Assembly: GCA_000437515.1 (NCBI GenBank)
Contig: FR898485.1
Location: 1 to 7,665, forward strand
DNA length: 7,665 nucleotides
Origin: Acidiphilium sp. CAG:727
GTDB taxonomy: Bacteria > Bacillota > Clostridia > Christensenellales > Borkfalkiaceae
Direction of reading: 5' to 3'
Under the pieces are notes generated by a model. That model ran no database searches, was not told the origin of the DNA, and was given only the letters and a program-made list of their open reading frames with translations. Positions within the stretch are counted from its first letter, which is position 1. Each line of letters begins with the position of its first letter. The position numbers were made by a program, and so were the translations under genes. Of this stretch, positions 1 through 6,276 are shown piece after piece.

Positions 1-1
1 A

Positions 2-76
2 CGTAAATTATCGAACGCTAATAAAATGGCGGGAAAAGATAAAAAAATGCTTTCTTTTGAGGCTTGGGTAATGTAA
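2..76 (+). CDS. Possible 3' end of an upstream gene (24 codons, partial)
   Basis: One forward frame is open from the window edge to a TAA at 74-76 and would end in the residues KKMLSFEAWVM. The codons look compatible with coding sequence, but a second forward frame is also open to a TAA at 69-71, so the reading frame cannot be decided from so little sequence. I do not recognise the peptide. If real, this gene would end 41 nt upstream of the rhamnosidase start, which would fit the rhamnosidase being the downstream gene of an operon. Confidence 0.3.
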   Translation, partial: RKLSNANKMAGKDKKMLSFEAWVM

Positions 77-86
77 AATAGAACAG

Positions 87-107
87 GAACCGTTACGACG
101 GTAAAAT
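87..107 (+). promoter_or_regulatory. Inverted repeat plus TAAAAT upstream of the rhamnosidase gene
   Basis: An inverted repeat ACCGT-TACG-ACGGT lies at 89-102 and runs directly into TAAAAT at 102-107. A second TAAAAT occurs at 74-79. Neither has a convincing -35 hexamer at 16-18 nt, so I cannot assign a promoter with confidence. The arrangement GAACC...GGTAAAAT also occurs at 3264-3287 in the transporter promoter, which suggests a possible shared operator, although such a short match can arise by chance. Confidence 0.3.
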
Positions 108-117
108 CGGAGATATT

Positions 118-2256
118 ATGTGGATAAAAAGACAAGGCGATTTTAACGGGGAAGCGTGTTTGCCCGCATTTGTAAAACGCTTTGATTTGAATGGAAAAAT
201 TAAAAATTGCAGATTGAAAATAACCGCTACGGGAATTTTCTCCGTAAAGTTCAACGGCAAAAAGATCGGCGATTATTTTATGCCCGGGTGGAGCAACTAT
301 AAAAAATACGTAAACGAATGCGAATACGATTTGACGAACGACGTCGGCGAAACCAACGAAATTTCGGTGGTACTCGCCGACGGCTGGTACGCGGGCAATC
401 TCGGTTATAACGTCGGGAACGCCGTCTACGGGAGAGAAAAACGCCTGCGCGCCGAAATAACGACAGAATACGAAAACGCCGGAACGCAGACGATAGAAAC
501 GGACGAAACGTGGGATACGTATTCGTCGAATATCGTAAGCGCGGACTTTTTCGACGGCGAAAAAATAGATTTTACGCGCGAAGAATTTTCGGACGGGCAA
601 AAAGCCGAAGTGTGCGATTTCGACCTTAAACGAGAGCCATACCTTTACGAACCCGTTCGGGTTATCGATACGATAATTCCCGAAACGATCTACCGCGGCG
701 AAAACCGCATAAGGCTTGACTTCAAAAAGAATTTCGCGGGAGTGGTTTCTTTTACGGCAAAGGGCGCGCGCGGCAGAAAAGTTATCGTTCGTTTTGCCGA
801 AATGCTTAACGACGACGGAACGCTTTACACCGCAAATCTTCGCAGGGCGAAATGTACCGACGAGTTGATTTTGTCGGGCGGTTACGACGTTTTCGATCCC
901 GAATTTACCTTTCACGGATTCAGATACGCCGAGATATGGTCCGAAAGCGAATTTACGGTAACCGATATAGTCGGCAAAGAAATAAGCCAGAATATAATTT
1001 ACGGCGGGCGTTTCGAGTGCTCCGACGATATAATAAACGGCGTATATAAAATGGCGTCGAACGGGCAGAAAAGCAATTTTATAAGTATTCCGACCGACTG
1101 CCCGCAGCGCGACGAAAGACTCGGCTGGACGGGCGACGCCGAAGTGTTCTGTAATTCGGCAATGTTCAACGCCGATTGCGAAAAGTTTTTCGCCAACTAC
1201 CTCAAATTGATCAGGACGGACGTTCTGCCCGACGGCAGAATACCGTCGTTCGCGCCGTTTTTCGTACCCGTTGCCGACAATACGGCAGGGGTTCCCGGCT
1301 GGGGCGACGCAATAACCGTAATTCCGTATTATCATTACCTGCACTATAAAGACGAGCGGATAATAACCGACAATCTTCCTTACGCCGATAAATGGATAGG
1401 CTATTATCTCGCTAAAAGCGAAAATTATCTTACTAAAATCACCAACAATTTCGGCGACTGGCTTTCGGTTGACGGAAAAACCGACGTAGACGTCATAAAT
1501 CAATGTTTCTTCGGGTATTCGGCTAAAATCGTTGCGAAAATGCACGCGATAATAGGCGATAATGCGGGAGAAATGCTCTATAACGGCATATACGAGAAGG
1601 CTCGCGAGGCGTTCCGTAATGCGTATTTCGACGGCGAAAGGGTGAAAAGCGACACTCAGACGGCGTACGCTTTCGCTTATACTGCGGGGTATATAACCGC
1701 CGAAGAAACGAGGGAAAGGCTGAAAACCGTTATAGCGGCGAACGGGGATAAACTCACTACGGGTTTTATCGGTTGCAGATTTTTGCTTCCCGCGCTGTGT
1801 GACGTGGGCGAAAGCGAACTCGCGTATAAAATAATAACTCAGACCGGTTACCCGTCGTGGGGATATATGCTTGAAAACGGGGCGACGACCGTGTGGGAAC
1901 GCTGGAACGGCTACACCAAAGAAAACGGCTTCGAAAACCCCGAAATGAATTCTTTTAACCATTATAGTTTAGGTTCGTGCGTCGAGTGGCTGTATTCTTA
2001 CGTATTGGGCATAAAGTTAAGCGCAGATAAGCCGCTCTGCGTCAAGCCGACTTTTTTTGAAAAGTTAAAATACGCACAAGGTTGCTACGCGGGCAAAAAC
2101 GGAAACGTTTACGTAAAGATAGAAAATAAAAACTCCGTAGTCGCGGTGGAAATCACCTCCGACGGCGGAGCGGAATATACTTACGATTTTTCGGGCAGAG
2201 AAATTTTAAGCGTAGAAAGACGGGGTAAAACCGAGATAATAACGCTTAAAAAATAA
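118..2256 (+). CDS. GH78 family alpha-L-rhamnosidase, cytoplasmic, compact form
   Basis: The product (712 aa) is a glycoside hydrolase of family 78, which releases terminal alpha-L-rhamnose from oligosaccharides or glycosides by an inverting mechanism. Residues about 17-165 match the rhamnosidase N-terminal beta-domain pattern (NGKKIGDYFMPGWSNY, then LADGWYAGNLGY), 170-290 form a second beta domain, about 295-630 the (alpha/alpha)6 barrel, and 632-712 the C-terminal beta domain. The signature DCPQRDERLGWTGDAE is at 327-342, with E333 the likely general acid. TVWERWN at 591-597 supplies E594, the likely general base, and FNHYSLGS at 613-620 is also family-typical. There is no signal peptide or membrane segment, so it should act inside the cell on imported sugar. 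Many GH78 enzymes are longer because of an extra N-terminal beta domain, which is absent here. The start ATG has GGAGA at 109-113 upstream, and an in-frame TAG at 79-81 with no alternative ATG, GTG or TTG fixes it. The gene converges on the AraC-type regulator. Confidence 0.93.
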   Translation: MWIKRQGDFNGEACLPAFVKRFDLNGKIKNCRLKITATGIFSVKFNGKKIGDYFMPGWSNYKKYVNECEYDLTNDVGETNEISVVLADGWYAGNLGYNVGNAVYGREKRLRAEITTEYENAGTQTIETDETWDTYSSNIVSADFFDGEKIDFTREEFSDGQKAEVCDFDLKREPYLYEPVRVIDTIIPETIYRGENRIRLDFKKNFAGVVSFTAKGARGRKVIVRFAEMLNDDGTLYTANLRRAKCTDELILSGGYDVFDPEFTFHGFRYAEIWSESEFTVTDIVGKEISQNIIYGGRFECSDDIINGVYKMASNGQKSNFISIPTDCPQRDERLGWTGDAEVFCNSAMFNADCEKFFANYLKLIRTDVLPDGRIPSFAPFFVPVADNTAGVPGWGDAITVIPYYHYLHYKDERIITDNLPYADKWIGYYLAKSENYLTKITNNFGDWLSVDGKTDVDVINQCFFGYSAKIVAKMHAIIGDNAGEMLYNGIYEKAREAFRNAYFDGERVKSDTQTAYAFAYTAGYITAEETRERLKTVIAANGDKLTTGFIGCRFLLPALCDVGESELAYKIITQTGYPSWGYMLENGATTVWERWNGYTKENGFENPEMNSFNHYSLGSCVEWLYSYVLGIKLSADKPLCVKPTFFEKLKYAQGCYAGKNGNVYVKIENKNSVVAVEITSDGGAEYTYDFSGREILSVERRGKTEIITLKK

Positions 2257-2262
2257 AAGCGT
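2242..2262. terminator. Weak hairpin at the convergent gene junction
   Basis: ACGCTT (2242-2247) and AAGCGT (2257-2262) can form a 6-bp stem around a 9-nt A-rich loop, spanning the rhamnosidase stop codon and the 5-nt gap to the regulator's stop. It could act on both strands, but neither side has a clean run of U after the stem. Treat it as a weak candidate for a bidirectional terminator. Confidence 0.25.
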
Positions 2263-3083
2263 CAGGTTTCTTTACGGGTTGCCCTGCGGTATTCGACGGG
2301 CGAAACGTTGTATCTGTCTTTGAACTTCTGCGCGAAAAAGGACTGATTGTCGTAGCCGACTTTCGAAGCGATCGTTATTACTTTAAGGTCTGTGGAAGAA
2401 AGCAGTTTCGCCGCGTGCGCGATTCTTAAATCGGTTACATATTCTATAATCGTTTTTCCGACGTAAGTTTTGAAAATTTTGATAAATTGAGAGTGTGAAT
2501 AAGAACTGAATCCGATAATGTCGTTTATTCTCATAGAGAACACGTCGGGGTCGGAAATGCGTTGCAGAAACGAAATTACGCTTTTAGGCATATTCTTTTC
2601 GGACTTATGTTCGAGATAAACGCCGAGCAGATACATTACTATAGAAACGAGTATTGCGCGAACGTCGCGGTTATCCTGACCGAGCAAATCTATCTTACTG
2701 AGCCTTTCGTGAATTTCGTTGAAACTTTCAACGCTCAACTTGATTATTATCGGTTTTTCGGAAGAGGAAAGTTTTTTATACAGGTCGGGCTGTAAAATGT
2801 CGGCGAGTTGTCGCATTTTCTCGTCCGGAACGCAGATGTCGTGGCGTTTTATGGGGGCGTCGGAATAATAACGGTGCACGTGCTTGGGGCCGAGTAAAAC
2901 GAAAATGCCCGGCATAAGGGGATATTCTTCGCCGTTTACGACGTTTATGCCCGTACCGTCCATGGTGGAGGTGAATTCCCAGTCGCTGTGGCGGTGCAAC
3001 ACCGTATTGTCGTCCCACAAAAAAGTGATAATTTCTTCGGGTTGCAATTTAGGAATAATTTTTTTGACAAACGTATCGTTCAT
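2262..3083 (-). CDS. AraC-family transcriptional regulator with N-terminal cupin domain
   Basis: The product (273 aa) has the length and two-domain plan of AraC-type sugar regulators. The N-terminal part (about 15-100) is a cupin-like ligand domain, with HRHSDWEF at 30-37 and PKHVHRYY at 66-73. These histidines resemble the metal or ligand site of cupins, but the ligand is unknown. The C-terminal part (about 180-270) is the double helix-turn-helix: first helix pair around INDIIGFSSYSHSQFIKIFK (187-206), connecting region with YVTDLRIAHAAKLL (215-228), and the conserved second motif ITIASKVGYDNQSFFAQKFK (236-255), then SPVEYRR (261-267). It is divergent from the transporter operon and convergent with the rhamnosidase, so it most likely activates or represses those genes. 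No Shine-Dalgarno sequence precedes the ATG, and its predicted promoter lies directly against the start codon. The next methionine, residue 41, lies inside the cupin domain and would disrupt it, so the assigned start is preferred. Confidence 0.92.
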   Translation of the reverse strand: MNDTFVKKIIPKLQPEEIITFLWDDNTVLHRHSDWEFTSTMDGTGINVVNGEEYPLMPGIFVLLGPKHVHRYYSDAPIKRHDICVPDEKMRQLADILQPDLYKKLSSSEKPIIIKLSVESFNEIHERLSKIDLLGQDNRDVRAILVSIVMYLLGVYLEHKSEKNMPKSVISFLQRISDPDVFSMRINDIIGFSSYSHSQFIKIFKTYVGKTIIEYVTDLRIAHAAKLLSSTDLKVITIASKVGYDNQSFFAQKFKDRYNVSPVEYRRATRKET

Positions 3084-3089
3084 AACCGT

Positions 3090-3118
3090 ATTTTAGCAAT
3101 TATCGGCGATTTTGTCAA
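3090..3118 (-). promoter_or_regulatory. Sigma-A type promoter of the AraC-family gene
   Basis: Read on the minus strand, a perfect -35 TTGACA (3113-3118) is separated by exactly 17 nt from -10 TAAAAT (3090-3095), and TGC directly precedes the -10, giving an extended -10 element. The usual distance from the -10 puts the transcription start at about 3082-3084, on the A of the ATG. This predicts a leaderless or nearly leaderless mRNA. The 17-nt spacer contains a small palindrome, ATCG-G-CGAT (3102-3110), which could bind a regulator. Confidence 0.75.
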
Positions 3119-3150
3119 CGTTTATCCGAAAAAATAATCACGAAACGTCG

Positions 3151-3186
3151 AAAAACGGCAATATTTTTTGCGTCAATTGCGTTTTT
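3151..3186. repeat. Imperfect inverted repeat and TTGCGT direct repeats
   Basis: AAAAACG (3151-3157) pairs with CGTTTTT (3180-3186), and CAAT (3159-3162) with ATTG (3176-3179), leaving one bulged G and a 13-nt loop. Overlapping this, TTGCGT occurs twice with 9-nt periodicity (3168 and 3177). TTGCGC recurs at 3272 inside the promoter and at 3324 in the leader. AraC-family proteins often bind direct repeats, so these are candidate half-sites, but the words are short. Confidence 0.35.
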
Positions 3187-3257
3187 GGGGTCGGATGAGC
3201 CGAAAATCGTAAAATAAACGCATAATAAAAAAATAGCGAATTACGATAAATGTGTGA

Positions 3258-3287
3258 TTGAAAGAACCACCTTGCGCGTGGTAAAAT
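3258..3287 (+). promoter_or_regulatory. Sigma-A type promoter of the ABC transporter operon
   Basis: A -35 TTGAAA (3258-3263) and a -10 TAAAAT (3282-3287) are 18 nt apart, and TGG just before the -10 makes it an extended -10. The predicted start is near 3294, leaving a leader of about 170 nt before the binding-protein gene. No better promoter is visible in the region. Confidence 0.6.
3266..3282. promoter_or_regulatory. Candidate operator inside the transporter promoter
   Basis: ACCAC (3266-3270) and GTGGT (3278-3282) form a perfect 5-bp inverted repeat with a 7-nt centre. It occupies the spacer between -35 and -10, and its last base is the first base of the -10. A protein bound here would block RNA polymerase, so repression is the simplest reading. 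A palindrome is more typical of LacI-type or other dimeric repressors than of AraC proteins, so the binder may be encoded elsewhere. Confidence 0.4.
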
Positions 3288-3325
3288 TTAAGCATAGAAA
3301 AAATCAGGGGTAGGGCGTTTTCTTT

Positions 3326-3363
3326 GCGCGCGGGTTACCGCGTGCGATAAGGTTAGATTTTTT
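3326..3363 (+). promoter_or_regulatory. GC-rich leader hairpin followed by a delayed T-tract
   Basis: GCGCGCGG (3326-3333) pairs with CCGCGTGC (3338-3345), an 8-bp stem with one G-U pair and a GTTA tetraloop. A run of six T follows at 3358-3363, but 12 nt after the stem, too far for a canonical intrinsic terminator. The T-run can also pair in a longer-range stem: TTTTTTCGG (3358-3366) with CCGAAGAAAA (3410-3419), with one bulged G. This could be a folded leader with a regulatory role; it matches no riboswitch class I recognise. Confidence 0.4.
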
Positions 3364-3463
3364 CGGAAGCGGCGTCGGAGTCGGCGCGTCCGTTTTCGTC
3401 AGTCGCAAACCGAAGAAAAGCAATTCCCTTAAATAGTGAAAAAAGAACAGGAGCAGAATAAAA

Positions 3464-5170
3464 ATGATGAAAAAATTCAGAACGATCGTAGCGGCGTCGC
3501 TCGCCGCAATCGCCGCTTTCGGCGTTACCGCCTGCGGCGGAAAGAAAGCCGCGACCGAAAAAGAAGACCCGACGAAGACTTATCTCGACGTGGGCGTTTT
3601 CGACGCGGGGCTCGGTACGGCGTATTTCGACGCCCTCAAAAAGGACTTCGAGGCGTATTACGCCGACAAGAGTTTCGAAACGGGTAAACAGGGCGTAGTT
3701 GTCCGCGCGTTGAAAAAGAGCACCGAATTCAACCCCGCCAACCTCGTCAATTCCATGAAGAATTACGAACCGATAATGTATATTCTCGACCACGGCGATT
3801 ACGAAGAATTCACGAAGCAGAATCTTCTGGCAGACGTTACCGACGTTATGACCGATGTTTATCTCGATAAAGACGGAAATATAGCGGAATCGGAAGACGC
3901 CGCCACGCAGTCTATCGAAGACACGATGATCGCAGGGTATTCGGACGTATTCAAAAAGAACGAGCGCTATTACGCCGTGCCGTATATGCTGTCCGTTCCC
4001 GGCATAATTTACGACGCCGATTTGTTCGATACCGCCAAACTTTATTTCAAAGCCGACGGCACTATCGGCGCGAACGCCGCCGACGTAAAAGCGGGCAATT
4101 GCGGAGTCGGACCCGACGGAACGGCGAACACTTCCGACGACGGGCTTCCCGAAACCTGGAATGATTTTCTTACTCTCATGAAAAGAATCAGGGACGCCAA
4201 CTATTATCCGTTTACCTGGGCGGAATCTCCGACTACTTACCAGATTTCTCGTCTTGTAAACACTATCTGGGCGAACTACGAGGGCTACGATAACTATATG
4301 CTCAACTATTCGTTCAACGGTTACGACACGGGGCTCGAAGAGGCTATCGACGAAGAAAACTTTATCGACCTTCTCGATCAGGAAGGCAGAAAAGCCGCAA
4401 TCAAAGCGTTTTACGATATAACCCAAAACAACGGGAATTATTCGTCGAAAGCAAGACCGGGCGGAGGTAACAACCACACGGGAGCGCAGCGCGAGTATAT
4501 CCAGAGCAAACGCTTCGGCAAGAGAATAGCGATGTTCGTCGAAAACAGTTACTGGGAACAGGAAGCGCGCGACGTATTCAACGGCGAACCTAATCAGAGC
4601 GTAAACGGTTACGGCAAACGTAATTTCAAATATATGCCCATTCCGAAATTTATCGGGGTTAAAGGCATAAAAGATCAGACCAATACCGAACGCGTTCTTC
4701 CCGCGCAATTTGCCGACAGTTATATCTGTATCAGCGCGAAAAACAAGAACAAAAACCCCGCCGTTCAGACGGAAGTCGCCAAACTCTTCATCAAATTCAT
4801 GCAGCAGAGATCTCAACTCGTACAATACACCGCCAACACGGGTTGTATAAGACCTTATAATTACACCGTGTCGGACGAAGAGGCGGAAACCTGCACGCCG
4901 TATACGCAAAGCATATTGAAGTTCATCGCCGAAGGGGCGAAACTTGCGCCTAACCTTCAGATTGCAACCAAACGTCGCCTGTATAACGCCGAAATCGGAT
5001 TCTACGAAGGCGAAAACGGCTTTGCGTTCCGCGCCAAATTAGGCAATTCGACGTATATGGATCCGTTTACCTATTTCTTCAAGAATACGGGCAAGACGGT
5101 CGACAACGCCGTAGCCGATATGAAAACGACCATAACGAACGTTTTGAAACAGGCAGGGGCGACCAACTGA
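3464..5170 (+). CDS. ABC transporter sugar-binding lipoprotein (family 1 extracellular solute-binding protein)
   Basis: The product (568 aa) should capture a sugar outside the cell and deliver it to the permeases encoded next. It starts with a lipoprotein signal: basic MMKKFR, hydrophobic residues 8-20, and lipobox VTAC with the acylated cysteine at 24, followed by a GG and charged linker. The segment YYAVPYMLSVPGIIYDADLF (169-188) is characteristic of sugar-binding proteins of this type, as are TWNDFLTLMKRI (231-242) and the GKRIAMF-type strand in the second half. It is longer than classical MalE-like proteins (about 400 aa) and closer to the large LplA-type lipoproteins of Bacillota. Residues 214-228 form an acidic glycine-rich loop (DGTANTSDDG) resembling a calcium-binding insertion. 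AGGAG at 3449-3453 lies 10 nt before the first of two tandem ATG codons, so the first is chosen. It is the first gene of the operon; the ligand cannot be read from the sequence. Confidence 0.92.
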   Translation: MMKKFRTIVAASLAAIAAFGVTACGGKKAATEKEDPTKTYLDVGVFDAGLGTAYFDALKKDFEAYYADKSFETGKQGVVVRALKKSTEFNPANLVNSMKNYEPIMYILDHGDYEEFTKQNLLADVTDVMTDVYLDKDGNIAESEDAATQSIEDTMIAGYSDVFKKNERYYAVPYMLSVPGIIYDADLFDTAKLYFKADGTIGANAADVKAGNCGVGPDGTANTSDDGLPETWNDFLTLMKRIRDANYYPFTWAESPTTYQISRLVNTIWANYEGYDNYMLNYSFNGYDTGLEEAIDEENFIDLLDQEGRKAAIKAFYDITQNNGNYSSKARPGGGNNHTGAQREYIQSKRFGKRIAMFVENSYWEQEARDVFNGEPNQSVNGYGKRNFKYMPIPKFIGVKGIKDQTNTERVLPAQFADSYICISAKNKNKNPAVQTEVAKLFIKFMQQRSQLVQYTANTGCIRPYNYTVSDEEAETCTPYTQSILKFIAEGAKLAPNLQIATKRRLYNAEIGFYEGENGFAFRAKLGNSTYMDPFTYFFKNTGKTVDNAVADMKTTITNVLKQAGATN

Positions 5171-5182
5171 AAATTCAGACGA

Positions 5183-5216
5183 TTACCGCGGCGAAGAATA
5201 TAACTCGCCGCGGTAA
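5183..5216 (+). other. Perfect 12-bp stem-loop after the binding-protein gene
   Basis: TTACCGCGGCGA (5183-5194) and TCGCCGCGGTAA (5205-5216) are exact reverse complements around a 10-nt A-rich loop. It begins 12 nt after the binding-protein stop. No T-run follows, so it is not a typical intrinsic terminator. In sugar importer operons a hairpin here often protects the upstream mRNA from 3' exonucleases and limits read-through, so that much more binding protein than permease is made. That role is inferred here. Confidence 0.8.
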
Positions 5217-5226
5217 CCAAACCGAT

Positions 5227-5245
5227 CGGACGCGTTGCGCGTCTG
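5227..5245 (+). other. Second intergenic hairpin just upstream of permease 1
   Basis: GACGCG (5229-5234) pairs with CGCGTC (5238-5243) around a TTG loop. A G-U pair and an outer C-G pair extend the stem to 8 bp (5227-5234 with 5238-5245). It ends 16 nt before the permease start, close to the ribosome landing zone, and no T-run follows. With the larger stem-loop it forms a tandem hairpin block in a 91-nt gap. Confidence 0.6.
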
Positions 5246-5261
5246 CGATAAATAACGGACT

Positions 5262-6272
5262 ATGAGAGATAAACCTTCGATTTTTAACGGCGTTAAGTGG
5301 TTTTTGTACGACGTTAAAGTAAAATTATTCGGGCGGATCGGGAAAAACAAAACGCCGAGAGCCTACAATAAAAAACTCGGACAGGGCGTGTTTTTGTTTT
5401 TATTTCTGCTCTTTCCCGTGTTGCAATTCCTTATCTTTTACGTAGGGGTTGCCGCCAACACGCTGAAACTCGCATTTCAGGTATGGAACGCCGATACGCA
5501 GACGTATTCGTTTTCGTTTGAAACTTTCGCCAGGACGTTCAACGAGTTTTTCGTTACGGGCGAGATGTCGCTTCTTATAAAAAATTCGGCGATACAGTTT
5601 GCCGTCGGATTGTTTATCGGAATGCCGCTTCAGATAATGGTGGCGTACGTCGTGTTCAAAAAAGTACCGCTCGCAAACGCGTACAAAGTAATTTTGTTTA
5701 TGCCCAACATAATATCGAGCCTCGTGTTCGTATTGTGCGCCAAGGTGCTTATGCAAAAGGGCTTGCCGGTACTTCTTAAAAAGCCCGATTTGCTGTTGCT
5801 CGATCAATACAGTTCGTCGAGTTTCTATTCCGTTCTGATATTCGGAACGTGGATGAACTTCGCGGGCGGGCTTATCATATACCTGTCGGCGATGTGCAGC
5901 ATTTCGAAAGACGTACTCGAATACGGGCAACTCGAAAACATGTCGTCGCTGAAAGAGTTTCTGCACGTGGTGCTTCCGTCGATATTCCCGACGATCGTTA
6001 CCTATATAATCGTAGCGATAGCGGCTTTCTTCACCAATTACGGACATTTCTATTCGTTCTACGGCGGCGAGGGCAGCGGAATGCAGGTGTATATGACGCT
6101 GGGGCTGTATTTCTTTAAGAAAGTAGCGGGCGGTCTGAATACGCCTATGAGCGCGCTCCGAGCGGAATATCCGATAGTTTCGGCTTCGGGTATCATATTC
6201 ACGGCGATAGTTGCTCCGATAACCTTTTTGACCAAGTATTTACTTGAAAGATTCGGACCGAGCGAGGATTAA
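5262..6272 (+). CDS. ABC sugar transporter permease 1 (MalF/LplB-type)
   Basis: The product (336 aa) is the first membrane subunit of a CUT1-type importer. After a basic cytoplasmic N-terminus, about six hydrophobic segments are visible near residues 42-62, 104-131, 141-163, 188-210, 240-262 and 305-327. The cytoplasmic loop before the fifth segment corresponds to the EAA loop that docks onto the ATPase. It reads EYGQLENMSS (220-229) followed by FLHVVLP (233-239), so the canonical EAA and DGA residues are largely replaced while the spacing to the LP pair is kept. The start ATG lacks a clear Shine-Dalgarno sequence (only CGGA, too close). An in-frame TAA at 5253-5255 excludes an upstream start. 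The gene follows the binding-protein gene after 91 nt containing two hairpins and is followed after 4 nt by permease 2, so the two permeases are probably translationally coupled. Confidence 0.9.
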   Translation: MRDKPSIFNGVKWFLYDVKVKLFGRIGKNKTPRAYNKKLGQGVFLFLFLLFPVLQFLIFYVGVAANTLKLAFQVWNADTQTYSFSFETFARTFNEFFVTGEMSLLIKNSAIQFAVGLFIGMPLQIMVAYVVFKKVPLANAYKVILFMPNIISSLVFVLCAKVLMQKGLPVLLKKPDLLLLDQYSSSSFYSVLIFGTWMNFAGGLIIYLSAMCSISKDVLEYGQLENMSSLKEFLHVVLPSIFPTIVTYIIVAIAAFFTNYGHFYSFYGGEGSGMQVYMTLGLYFFKKVAGGLNTPMSALRAEYPIVSASGIIFTAIVAPITFLTKYLLERFGPSED

Positions 6273-6276
6273 GACT

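Larger units (their letters stand above)
3084..3463. promoter_or_regulatory. Divergent intergenic control region
   Basis: This 380-nt stretch has no convincing gene; there is no forward ATG between about 3295 and the transporter start. From left to right it holds the regulator promoter (minus strand, 3090-3118), a spaced direct repeat TTGCGT (3168-3173 and 3177-3182), an imperfect inverted repeat (3151-3186), the transporter promoter (3258-3287) with an embedded inverted repeat, and the transporter leader with a hairpin at 3326-3345. It is the likely site of action of the AraC-type regulator. Confidence 0.7.

Noticed and set aside
3258..3271. Catabolite-control (cre) site beginning TGAAAG in the transporter promoter
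   Set aside because: The central CG and the downstream half of the cre consensus are missing, so the match is limited to the first half.
3353..4909. A 518-codon open frame on the minus strand opposite the binding-protein gene
   Set aside because: It is antisense to a clearly recognisable lipoprotein gene, and its product is rich in Arg, Phe and Val with no recognisable domain. The codon preferences of the forward gene leave few stops in this antisense register, which explains its length.
5183..5216. Stem-loop read as a transcription terminator ending the operon after the binding protein
   Set aside because: No T-run follows the stem, no new promoter is visible before permease 1, and the permeases are functionally tied to the binding protein.
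5400..6047. Minus-strand open frame of 215 codons opposite permease 1
   Set aside because: Arg, Tyr and His rich product with no domain, fully antisense to a well-supported membrane protein; same codon-bias effect.
6244..6276. TTG start giving an 11-residue longer permease 2
   Set aside because: It would overlap the end of permease 1 and add a charged stretch. The ATG at 6277 has GAGGA 8 nt upstream.
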